From the NCBI GenBank assembly GCA_947074245.1, contig CAMTOW010000029.1, positions 1-11,233 on the forward strand: a DNA stretch of 11,233 nucleotides, read 5' to 3'. This DNA comes from an uncultured Bacteroidales bacterium. Lineage in GTDB: Bacteria > Bacteroidota > Bacteroidia > Bacteroidales > JAUNSR01. Below are positions 1-6,139 of this stretch, one piece after another. Within the stretch, counting starts at the first letter, position 1; each line of letters begins with the position of its first letter. Below the pieces are notes generated by a model. It searched no databases. It was not told where the DNA came from and was given only the letters and a program-made list of their open reading frames with translations. The translations under genes were made by a program, and so were the position numbers.

Positions 1-8
1 ATTCGAAG

Positions 9-1265
9 ATGGAATTAAAAAGAGTAGTAGTAACAGGTCTGGGAGCAATTACGCCACTTGGAAATACTGTCGACGAAACGTGGGCTAATGTTTGCAATGG
101 AGTAAGTGGTGCCGGACCTATTACTCATTTTGACGCTTCCAAGTTTAAAACTCAGTTTGCTTGCGAGGTGAAAAACTTCGACCCTCTTAGCTACTTTGAA
201 AAGAAAGAAGTACGTAAGTACGACCGTTATACTCAGCTTGGTATCGCTGCCGCTAAGGAAGCGATCGAAGACTCAGGACTCGATTTGGACAAGGTAGATA
301 AGACGAAAGTCGGTGTGATTTACTCCGCGGGAATCGGAGGTATCACTACTTTCGAACAAGAAATCGGAGGATATAACAAAGAAGTGGGTCCAAAATTCAA
401 TCCGTTTTTTATTCCGAAAATGATTGCCGATATCGCAGCCGGCCACATCTCTATGATGTACGGCTTCCATGGCCCTAACTATGGGACGATATCAGCATGT
501 GCATCATCTACCCACGGGCTTATCGACGCATTCAATCTGATTCGCTTGAACAAAGCGAAAGTGATTGTAACTGGAGGTGCCGAAGCAGCTATCTCTGTCG
601 GAGGTGTCGGCGGTTTTAATTCAATGCATGCTCTTTCGACTCGCAATGATGAACCGACCACAGCTTCTCGTCCGTTCAGCGCTTCACGCGATGGATTCGT
701 GATGGGAGAAGGTTCTTGCGGACTGATCCTTGAGGAGATGGAACATGCCTTGGCGCGCGGTGCTAAAATCTACGCAGAGGTTGTCGGCGGCGGTATGTCG
801 GCCGATGCTTACCATCTGACGGCGACTCACCCCGAAGGTCTTGGTGCAATCCTGGTAATGAAAAACGCATTGGAAGATGCTGAACTTGCCCCTGAAGCGG
901 TTGATTATATCAACGTTCACGGTACGTCTACACCGGTAGGCGATATCTCTGAAGCGAAAGCGATCAAAGCCGTTTTCGGAGATCACGCTTACAACCTGAA
1001 CATCAGCTCAACGAAATCTATGACCGGACACCTTCTTGGTGCAGCCGGAGCATTGGAAGCGTTGGTTTGTGTGAAAGCGGTTGAGACAGACATCGTTCCT
1101 CCTACGATTAATCACGCAGAGGACGATATGGATCCGGAAATCGATTATAATCTAAACTTTACGTTCAATAAAGCTCAACACCGTACGGTCAACGTAGCAT
1201 TATCGAATACATTTGGATTTGGCGGCCATAATGGCAGCATTATCGTTAAAAAATTCGTAAAGTAA
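9..1265 (+). CDS. fabF: 3-oxoacyl-[acyl-carrier-protein] synthase II (KAS II)
   Basis: Condensing enzyme of type II fatty acid synthesis in the cytoplasm: it joins malonyl-ACP to a growing acyl-ACP with loss of CO2. The 418-residue thiolase-fold protein is full family length. The catalytic triad is visible: nucleophile C164 in SACASS, H304 in VHGTSTP and H341 in TGHLLGA, with K336 in SSTKSMTGH and the C-terminal NTFGFGGHN loop at 400-408. These sit one residue off the E. coli FabF positions. The ATG at 9 is chosen because the protein begins with the usual short strand (ELKRVVVTGLG); only 8 bases precede it, so promoter and leader are outside. rnc follows after 6 bp, implying one transcript. 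In relatives acpP lies immediately upstream, so the unit is probably acpP-fabF-rnc (inference). FabB/KAS I is the only near alternative; the sequence and the rnc context favour FabF. Confidence 0.97.
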   Translation: MELKRVVVTGLGAITPLGNTVDETWANVCNGVSGAGPITHFDASKFKTQFACEVKNFDPLSYFEKKEVRKYDRYTQLGIAAAKEAIEDSGLDLDKVDKTKVGVIYSAGIGGITTFEQEIGGYNKEVGPKFNPFFIPKMIADIAAGHISMMYGFHGPNYGTISACASSTHGLIDAFNLIRLNKAKVIVTGGAEAAISVGGVGGFNSMHALSTRNDEPTTASRPFSASRDGFVMGEGSCGLILEEMEHALARGAKIYAEVVGGGMSADAYHLTATHPEGLGAILVMKNALEDAELAPEAVDYINVHGTSTPVGDISEAKAIKAVFGDHAYNLNISSTKSMTGHLLGAAGALEALVCVKAVETDIVPPTINHAEDDMDPEIDYNLNFTFNKAQHRTVNVALSNTFGFGGHNGSIIVKKFVK

Positions 1266-1271
1266 ATAATT

Positions 1272-2156
1272 GTGCTAAAGGCTATCTATAATAGGATAAG
1301 GCTCTTGCGGCTTCGGTCGAAGGAGCCTTATTCGGTTTATTACCGAATCCTGGGGTTCATCCCCAACGACTTGAAGATATACGAGCAGGCATTCCTGCAT
1401 CGCTCCTCTTCGCAGAAAGGCGAAAAAGGCAAATGGCTCAACAACGAGCGCCTCGAATTTCTGGGAGACGCCGTATTGGATACGATCGTGGCCGACGTGG
1501 TTTACCGCGTTTTCGAAACGAAAAAAGAGGGATTCCTCACCAATACGCGATCGAAGATCGTGCAGCGCGAGATGCTCAATAAACTGGCTATCGAACTCGG
1601 GCTGGACAAGCTGGTCGTATCGTCGACACGGAGCTGTTCGCACAACAACTACATGTATGGCAATGCGTTCGAGGCATTTGTCGGCGCCATCTACATCGAT
1701 CAGGGATACGATGTCTGTAAGAAATTCATCGAAGAGCGCGTAATCGCTCCTTATATCAATCTTCATCAAATCGCCAATAAAGAGGTGAATTTCAAATCGA
1801 AGTTGATCGAATGGAGTCAGAAAAACCGGGTGAAAGTTGATTTCAAACTGATCGAATCTTTTGTTGACGGCGAAAATAATCCGGTGTTTCAGTCGCAGGT
1901 GGTCGTATGTGATATCGCTGCCGGTATCGGTTCGGGATACTCCAAGAAAGAGTCCCAGCAGAACGCGGCGCGAGCTACCCTGAAAAAAATTCAATCCGAT
2001 CCGGCGTTCGTGAAGACCGTTTTAGAAGCGGCGCGTATCATGGCAGAGGCTGCTCAGCCGGTTGTCAAAGAAGAATCGCTGGTCGTGATCGACCCAACTC
2101 CCGAATCTACAGCCGAAGCTGCTGTTACAACGGAAAATCCATCGGAAGAAAAATAA
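1272..2156 (+). CDS. rnc: Ribonuclease III
   Basis: Double-strand-specific endoribonuclease that matures rRNA precursors and cuts structured mRNAs. The 294-residue protein has a catalytic domain at about 26-155 with the signature NERLEFLGD (58-66), giving metal ligands E59, E62 and D66, and the second acidic site as GNAFEAFVGA, giving E134. The position matching E. coli D114 is Asn131; I recall this Asn as common in Bacteroidota. A double-stranded-RNA-binding domain spans about 173-240 (NFKSKLIEW... ending SQQNAARATLKKI). A low-complexity Ala/Glu/Val tail of about 50 residues follows; many homologues end sooner. Start is GTG at 1272: it gives the N-terminus MLKAIYNRIRLL seen in relatives, there is a stop in frame just upstream (fabF's own TAA), and no ATG fits. 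No Shine-Dalgarno is visible, as is normal in this phylum; translation may depend on coupling to fabF. Confidence 0.96.
   Translation: MLKAIYNRIRLLRLRSKEPYSVYYRILGFIPNDLKIYEQAFLHRSSSQKGEKGKWLNNERLEFLGDAVLDTIVADVVYRVFETKKEGFLTNTRSKIVQREMLNKLAIELGLDKLVVSSTRSCSHNNYMYGNAFEAFVGAIYIDQGYDVCKKFIEERVIAPYINLHQIANKEVNFKSKLIEWSQKNRVKVDFKLIESFVDGENNPVFQSQVVVCDIAAGIGSGYSKKESQQNAARATLKKIQSDPAFVKTVLEAARIMAEAAQPVVKEESLVVIDPTPESTAEAAVTTENPSEEK
1296..1365 (+). promoter_or_regulatory. Three consecutive stem-loops at the head of rnc
   Basis: Within the first 95 bases of the rnc reading frame lie three perfect dyads in a row. First, ATAAGGCTC (1296-1304) pairs with GAGCCTTAT (1323-1331), with an inner CTTC/GAAG stem (1311-1322). 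Second, ATTCGGT (1330-1336) pairs with ACCGAAT (1342-1348). Third, TGGGG (1351-1355) pairs with CCCCA (1361-1365). The pairing is seen directly. E. coli RNase III is known to cut a stem-loop in its own rnc leader; a similar role here is inference, as is a role in limiting ribosome loading at the GTG start. Confidence 0.45.
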
Positions 2157-2172
2157 TTTCCGATACGTCAAG

Positions 2173-2228
2173 AAACAAAAAAACGTCACTTCGCTGAAGA
2201 ATCATCGCGAAATGACGTTTTTTTGTTT
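2173..2228 (+). terminator. Rho-independent terminator of fabF-rnc
   Basis: A long near-perfect hairpin begins 17 bases after the rnc stop. The outer arms 2173-2188 and 2213-2228 are fully complementary over 16 bp (AAACAAAAAAACGTCA with its complement). After one C/A mismatch, TTCGC (2190-2194) pairs with GCGAA (2207-2211) around a 12-base loop. The 3' arm contains seven T followed by G and four more T. With A-runs on the other side it could also work on the minus strand for the facing unit. Confidence 0.9.
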
Positions 2229-2410
2229 TCTATATCTTCCTATTCTCTCTCCTCTCAAGATCTGATGCAGATCCTCTCCATTCCTTCGTAGAGCATCCTG
2301 CTTTTTCTGACCTTCCTTTTCCGTTTGATCCGAATCCGGATCGTTTCAAACATACGATGATAATCCGGGTTTTCGATTCATGCGGCCGAATTCGGCTATG
2401 GCGGTAAGAA

Positions 2411-2443
2411 CGTTTCGGTTTTTAACCGAAACGAAATCGTTTC
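2411..2443. repeat. Two overlapping, mutually exclusive hairpins
   Basis: CGTTTCGGTT (2411-2420) pairs perfectly with AACCGAAACG (2424-2433) around a TTT loop. The 3' arm can instead pair forward: GAAACG (2428-2433) with CGTTTC (2438-2443) around AAAT. Arms one and three share the word CGTTTC, so the middle arm has two partners. No T-run follows on the plus strand. On the minus strand the 10-bp hairpin is followed by only TTCTT, so it is at best a weak terminator for the facing gene. Confidence 0.6.
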
Positions 2444-2483
2444 TATGCCTAAATAACGTTTATCTACCGGGTGATCCGGATGG

Positions 2484-2501
2484 GTTTAAACGCGTTTAAA
2501 C
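2484..2501. repeat. 18-bp perfect palindrome
   Basis: GTTTAAACGCGTTTAAAC reads identically on both strands. With no loop it is more plausible as a site for a dimeric DNA-binding protein than as an RNA hairpin, but it lies between the 3' ends of two convergent genes, an uncommon place for an operator. Function unknown. Confidence 0.55.
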
Positions 2502-2607
2502 GTTCGTTATCAAGGCATCGAATACGCATTAATCCGGCATTAAACGGTCGTTTTTCGGCGTATAAATACGAAAAAGGGTTCGGGAAATTGAAAGTTTTCA
2601 GGGACAA

Positions 2608-2622
2608 AACCGAAAATCGGTT
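2608..2622 (-). terminator. Weak hairpin at the 3' end of the unknown membrane gene
   Basis: On the minus strand AACCGA, a TTT loop and TCGGTT form a 6-bp stem that overlaps the TAA stop codon of the gene ending at 2621 and is followed by TTG. The stem is short and the T-run poor, so this is only a possible terminator. Confidence 0.25.
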
Positions 2623-3103
2623 AGCGGATAAAAAGGAGCCCGGAGGCGGAGTAAAACGGTTTCGTAACCGGTTTGTCTTGATTGTACAGCGAAGATGGGA
2701 TGAAAATTTCATGAAACATCACTCCGTTTGAATCGTAATAACGGTACATGATCGGAATCTTATATTTTCGAAGACGTTTGAATTTGTTGTTGGTAAGCGC
2801 GATGCTTTTGATCTGCGGATCGATCTGTTTGAAGATTTTCGGGTTAATGTCGTCTTTATTGACATCGACCATGGTCATGTTGTAGCACATAACCGAATCA
2901 TATACGATGGATGCGCTGTCGTACCGGAAGGTATTGTTCAGGGCCTGAGGGCAAATTTGATTTATTTTCTTAATGTTCTCGGCCAGGATGTATTTCGGAT
3001 TGTGGGTCGTCAGGAGATGCTTGACGACCAGGGTGCATAAGATCAGGCCGACGCCCAAAAGTATAAGACGGGTGTTCATGCGTCTTTTGAAAAAGGTACT
3101 CAT
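2621..3103 (-). CDS. Small membrane-anchored protein of unknown function
   Basis: A 160-residue protein I cannot name. A basic N-terminus (FFKRRMNTR) is followed by one hydrophobic segment at about 12-29, so it is likely anchored in the inner membrane with residues 32-160 outside the cytoplasm. C23 lies in the segment, but LILC is not a good lipobox (Leu at -1). The outer part contains INQICP (47-52), RYDS (60-63), an aromatic stretch YNMTM (74-78) and MYRYYDSNG (119-127), with cysteines C51 and C73 that could pair. From memory this resembles small uncharacterised bacterial proteins with an IN-x-x-CP ... R-x-DS ... Y-x-YT pattern; that link is tentative. ATG at 3103 is used; M9 is a possible alternative start. 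It lies 134 bp downstream of pfkA on the same strand. The stretch between them holds an inverted structure, so cotranscription is uncertain. Confidence 0.75.
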   Translation of the reverse strand: MSTFFKRRMNTRLILLGVGLILCTLVVKHLLTTHNPKYILAENIKKINQICPQALNNTFRYDSASIVYDSVMCYNMTMVDVNKDDINPKIFKQIDPQIKSIALTNNKFKRLRKYKIPIMYRYYDSNGVMFHEIFIPSSLYNQDKPVTKPFYSASGLLFIR

Positions 3104-3130
3104 TGTTTTTTTATTAGAAATGTGCTATTA

Positions 3131-3238
3131 ATAAGAAAACAGTCGGAAGGTATTAAAGGTTTTAGGATGTAATTAGTTTTTTATAACCATTTTACGATAA
3201 ACAAAATCAATACTTCCCGACTGCGTTCTGTTTCTTAT
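3131..3238. repeat. 108-bp interval with imperfect inverted ends after pfkA
   Basis: ATAAGAAA (3131-3138) pairs with TTTCTTAT (3231-3238), and CAGTCGG (3140-3146) with CCGACTG (3217-3223). The pairing continues loosely inward (AAGGTATT at 3147-3154 against AATACTTC at 3209-3216), with a 7-base bulge at 3224-3230. The loop of over 50 bases is AT-rich with a small inner dyad (TTTAT/ATAAA). The outer end touches the last base of the pfkA stop codon. Read on the minus strand the stem is followed by TTTTCTTATT, so it may act as the pfkA terminator; it could also be a small mobile-element remnant or an RNA structure. Confidence 0.45.
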
Positions 3239-4251
3239 CAATTTCCGAAGCAGATGCCCATGCGGCGCCCCTGTATGATCAGGTTATTATTGTCTTTCAC
3301 CAACTTCAGTTTATTGGCCACTTCGTCGAGCGGAATCGAGCTGATGTGATTGCCGTTGACGCAAACCATTCTGCCGAACTCTCCTCTGGAAATCATCTCG
3401 GTAGCATGTCCTCCGAGCAGAGTGGCCAGATTTCGGTCGAACGGCGACGGGTTGCCTCCGCGTTGGATATGTCCCAATACGGTCTGTCGGGTTTCGATGC
3501 CCGTGCCGCGCGAAATTTCAAGGGCGATGTATTCGGCCGGTTTCATGCATTTGGGCGTATCGATCCCTTCCGCTACCACCACGATGGAATATGGTTTGCC
3601 ACGAGCGGCGCGCCCGAGTATGAATTCATTGATCTTTTGGATGTTGAAGCCCAGTTCGGGTATCAGGATCACATCTCCTCCCCCCGCCATGCCGGCGTGA
3701 AGGGCGATCCATCCCACATGGTGTCCCATCACTTCGATCACCATCACCCGCTTGTGGGAACTGGCGGTGGAGTGTAGCCGATCGATCGCTTCGGTGGCGA
3801 TATTGACGGCCGTATTGAATCCGAACGTGATATCGGTGCCCCAGATGTCGTTGTCGATGGTTTTCGGGACGGCGATCACGTTGAGACCCAAGCGGGAGAT
3901 CACGTTGGCGGTCTTCATGGTTCCGTTTCCGCCGATGCAGACTACGCAGTCGAGCCCCAACTCGCGGTATTTGCGCAGCAGCTTTTCCTGGATGTCGTCT
4001 TCATTGGCGATAAGCTGTTTGCGAAACGGTTTCTCGCGCGATGTCCCCAGTATGGTTCCTCCCAGATTGAGAATCCCCGATAAGGAGCGTTCCGTAAATC
4101 GCTCGATATCTTCGCTGATGATGCCTTTGTATCCCGAATGGATACCGTATACCTCCATTCCGTAATGCATGATTGCTGTTTTGCCGACGCCGCGTATGGT
4201 GGCGTTGATTCCGGGACAGTCTCCCCCCGATGTCAGAATACCTATTTTCAT
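3238..4251 (-). CDS. pfkA: 6-phosphofructokinase (PfkA family)
   Basis: Phosphorylates fructose 6-phosphate to the 1,6-bisphosphate in glycolysis. At 337 residues it has the short bacterial PfkA length. Visible motifs: GGDCPG (9-14) at the nucleotide-site start, GTSR (69-72), IGGNGT (106-111), PKTIDND (129-135) with catalytic base D133, EVMGHHVG (173-180), the EGI substrate loop (228-230) and GHIQRGG (260-266). Two positions differ from E. coli ATP-PFK: Asn109 replaces D103, and Lys130 replaces G124. Lys in PKTIDND is typical of pyrophosphate-type and mixed clades, while Gly110 (E. coli G104) suits ATP. I recall the GGNGT/PKTIDND pair as usual in Bacteroidales, where ATP use is generally assumed. 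Donor specificity is therefore not settled here. ATG at 4251 starts directly at MKIGILTSGGD. A -7-like box lies about 55 bases upstream. Confidence 0.94.
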   Translation of the reverse strand: MKIGILTSGGDCPGINATIRGVGKTAIMHYGMEVYGIHSGYKGIISEDIERFTERSLSGILNLGGTILGTSREKPFRKQLIANEDDIQEKLLRKYRELGLDCVVCIGGNGTMKTANVISRLGLNVIAVPKTIDNDIWGTDITFGFNTAVNIATEAIDRLHSTASSHKRVMVIEVMGHHVGWIALHAGMAGGGDVILIPELGFNIQKINEFILGRAARGKPYSIVVVAEGIDTPKCMKPAEYIALEISRGTGIETRQTVLGHIQRGGNPSPFDRNLATLLGGHATEMISRGEFGRMVCVNGNHISSIPLDEVANKLKLVKDNNNLIIQGRRMGICFGN

Positions 4252-4307
4252 TCGCTGTGTTTGTTTTTAATGGAAACGACAGGATAACGATCTTTCTCTA
4301 TCTAAAT

Positions 4308-4315
4308 CAAAGGTA
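4308..4315 (-). promoter_or_regulatory. Putative pfkA promoter, -7 box TACCTTTG
   Basis: On the minus strand TACCTTTG matches the Bacteroidota -7 consensus TAnnTTTG exactly, about 55 bases before the pfkA ATG, which predicts a leader of about 50 bases. The -33 TTTG element is not found at normal spacing; its place is taken by AT-rich direct repeats. Confidence 0.45.
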
Positions 4316-4334
4316 ATTAATATCTTATTAATAT
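4316..4334. repeat. ATTAATAT direct repeat beside the pfkA -7 box
   Basis: ATTAATAT occurs at 4316-4323 and again at 4327-4334, with CTT between, a period of 11 bp or about one helical turn. It abuts the upstream side of the putative pfkA -7 box, where a -33 element would sit. It may be an activator or operator site, or only AT-rich promoter DNA. Confidence 0.35.
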
Positions 4335-4553
4335 TTTATGTGAAAAACCTGTTTCGCAGGCAGAAAATCGGTGAGAATGAACGGTTTTTATTATATTGAC
4401 GGCGGTTAATATTCGGTTTGCGGATTGACGGCTCCTTCCGTTTTTACTGAAAAATGTTTGTCGCGGGAACAAATCCCCCCGTGTCGGGCGTTTCTATGGT
4501 ATGTCGTCATCCGCCGCCAGCGATTTTTTAAATAAAAAAGGTCGCCGGCGCGC

Positions 4554-4561
4554 TACGTTTG
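4554..4561 (+). promoter_or_regulatory. Putative GH3 gene promoter, -7 box TACGTTTG
   Basis: TACGTTTG matches TAnnTTTG and lies 41 bases before the ATG at 4603, predicting an AT-rich leader of about 35 bases. No good -33 box is seen; an upstream T-run (4524-4529) is slightly too far. The position lies inside the longer reading frame that opens at 4501, which argues for the start at 4603. Confidence 0.4.
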
Positions 4562-4602
4562 GCGAAATCTTTATTTTTACCGAAGATCTAAATACAGAAT
4601 CA

Positions 4603-6117
4603 ATGAATACGACGAAATTGCTCTCTTTTGCTTTTCTGAAACGGACGAAAGAAATCGACCGGTACAATACGGATGCGGTGATGATTCAGCAACATCAGTT
4701 GTATCGGCTGTTGATGATGGCGAAGGATACCGAGTGGGGAAAGAATTATGATTACGGATCGATCGATACCTACGAGAAATATGCTTCGAGAGTACCCTTA
4801 CAGACGTATGAGGAGGTGAAGCCCTATGTAGAGCGCATGCTCAAGGGCGAAAACAACCTGATCTGGCCGAGCCGTATCGAATGGTTCGCCAAATCGTCGG
4901 GTACAACCAATGATAAAAGCAAGTTCATCCCCGTCAGCGAAGAAGCGCTCGAGGATTGTCATTATCGCGGAGGCAAAGACTGCGTTGCGCTTTACCTGCG
5001 CATCAATCCGGAGAGTCATTTCCTTTCGGGAAAAGGGCTGATTCTGGGCGGCAGCTATAAACCGAGCGAGATGGCCGAAGGGATTCGCTGCGGCGACTTG
5101 TCGGCGGTGCTGATTCAAAACGTAAGCACGCTGATCAATCTGATCCGTGTGCCCAGTAAAGAGATCGCCCTGATGGACGAATGGGAAGCCAAGCTGGAAG
5201 CGATGGCCGAATCGACCGTGCATGAGAATATCACCAACCTGTCGGGCGTACCGTCGTGGTTTTTGGTGTTGATCAAGAAGATCCTGGCGCGCGAGGGCAA
5301 GAGCAATCTGCTTGAGGTATGGCCCAATCTGGAGGTGTTCTTCCACGGAGGGATCAGTTTTTCGCCCTATCGGGAGCAATATAAGGAGCTGATTCCGTCT
5401 GACAAGATGCACTATGTGGAAACCTATAATGCGTCGGAAGGGTTTTTCGGCATTCAGAACGATTTCAGCGACGCGTCGATGCTGCTGATGATCGACCTGG
5501 GGATCTTTTTCGAGTTTATCCCGATGGATGAGTTTGATAAGCCCGACCGGAAGGTGCTTCCGCTCTGGGAAGTGGAAATGAACAAGAACTACGCGCTGGT
5601 GATCTCTACCAATTCGGGCTTGTGGCGTTACATCATCGGCGATACGGTGATGTTCACCTCGAAAGATCCGTACAAATTCGTCATCACCGGACGTACCAAA
5701 CATTATATCAATGCCTTCGGCGAGGAACTGATGGTAGCCAATGCCGATCGCGGACTTGCCCGCGCCTGCGAAATGACGGGAGCCGAAGTGCTGGAATACA
5801 CCGCCGGCCCCACCTTCATGTCGGGCAATAAGAAAGGACATCATACCTGGATGATCGAGTTTTCGAAAAAACCGGATTCGATGGAAGAGTTCGCGTCGAT
5901 CCTTGACAGCGAATTGCAAAACCTGAATTCCGATTATGAGGCGAAGCGCTACAAAGGCTTGTTTTTGGAGCGTCTGCAACTGATTCCGGCACGCGCCGGA
6001 TTGTTTCACGACTGGTTGCGCCTGAAAGGGAAACTGGGCGGTCAGCATAAAGTGCCTCGTTTGAGCAATACGCCCGAATACCTCGATCAATTGATTGAAA
6101 TGAACGACGTCCGATAA
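4603..6117 (+). CDS. GH3-family acyl-adenylate / amide synthetase
   Basis: A 504-residue member of the GH3 (auxin-responsive promoter) family, part of the ANL adenylating superfamily. Plant members activate carboxylic acids such as indole-3-acetate with ATP and join them to amino acids; the substrate of bacterial members is generally unknown. Visible motifs: the ATP phosphate loop KSSGTT (97-102), YNASEG (275-280), WRYIIGDTV (341-349), TGRTKHYINAFGEEL (362-376) at the hinge to the C-terminal cap, and a C-terminal KLGGQHKVPRL (477-487) carrying conserved lysines. No signal peptide, so cytoplasmic. The start at 4603 is preferred over the in-frame ATG at 4501 because the family N-terminus (helix with LSFAFLKRTKEID) begins here and a promoter-like box lies between them. 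It stands alone, facing the acyl-CoA synthetase across a shared terminator. I cannot tell which acid or amine it uses. Confidence 0.9.
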   Translation: MNTTKLLSFAFLKRTKEIDRYNTDAVMIQQHQLYRLLMMAKDTEWGKNYDYGSIDTYEKYASRVPLQTYEEVKPYVERMLKGENNLIWPSRIEWFAKSSGTTNDKSKFIPVSEEALEDCHYRGGKDCVALYLRINPESHFLSGKGLILGGSYKPSEMAEGIRCGDLSAVLIQNVSTLINLIRVPSKEIALMDEWEAKLEAMAESTVHENITNLSGVPSWFLVLIKKILAREGKSNLLEVWPNLEVFFHGGISFSPYREQYKELIPSDKMHYVETYNASEGFFGIQNDFSDASMLLMIDLGIFFEFIPMDEFDKPDRKVLPLWEVEMNKNYALVISTNSGLWRYIIGDTVMFTSKDPYKFVITGRTKHYINAFGEELMVANADRGLARACEMTGAEVLEYTAGPTFMSGNKKGHHTWMIEFSKKPDSMEEFASILDSELQNLNSDYEAKRYKGLFLERLQLIPARAGLFHDWLRLKGKLGGQHKVPRLSNTPEYLDQLIEMNDVR

Positions 6118-6139
6118 GGAGCGTCGACCCGATAAACAG

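Larger units (their letters stand above)
2229..2620. other. Noncoding gap between convergent genes, rich in dyads
   Basis: About 390 bases between the rnc terminator and the end of the facing gene show no credible coding region; the small open frames here are basic, compositionally odd and overlap a better gene. The stretch holds many short inverted repeats: 2259-2273 (GATCTG/CAGATC), 2327-2342 (GATCCG/CGGATC), 2385-2396 (GCCGAATTCGGC), 2411-2443, 2484-2501 and 2608-2622. The 5-mer CGTTT or its complement occurs 11 times between 2320 and 2555, and ATCCGG recurs four times on this strand. It could be decayed repeat DNA, a protein-binding region or a structured RNA; nothing in it identifies which. 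Confidence 0.6.
4252..4602. other. Divergent regulatory gap between pfkA and the GH3 gene
   Basis: About 350 bases hold the putative pfkA promoter with its direct repeats (4308-4334) and a putative promoter for the rightward gene (4554-4561). The reading frame of the rightward gene stays open back to an ATG at 4501, but the predicted extra 34 residues (Ser/Ala-, Lys/Arg-rich) look noncoding. I see nothing else identifiable between 4340 and 4550. Confidence 0.5.

Noticed and set aside
1275..1994. 239-residue open frame opposite rnc
   Set aside because: Same reason: antisense to conserved RNase III motifs with no recognisable domain.
2471..2731. 86-residue plus-strand frame in the dyad-rich gap
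   Set aside because: Very basic, repetitive due to the palindromes, and overlaps the 3' end of a better-supported minus-strand gene.
4501..4602. N-terminal extension of the GH3 gene from the ATG at 4501
   Set aside because: The 34 extra residues do not look like the family, and a -7-type box lies inside; the start at 4603 fits better.
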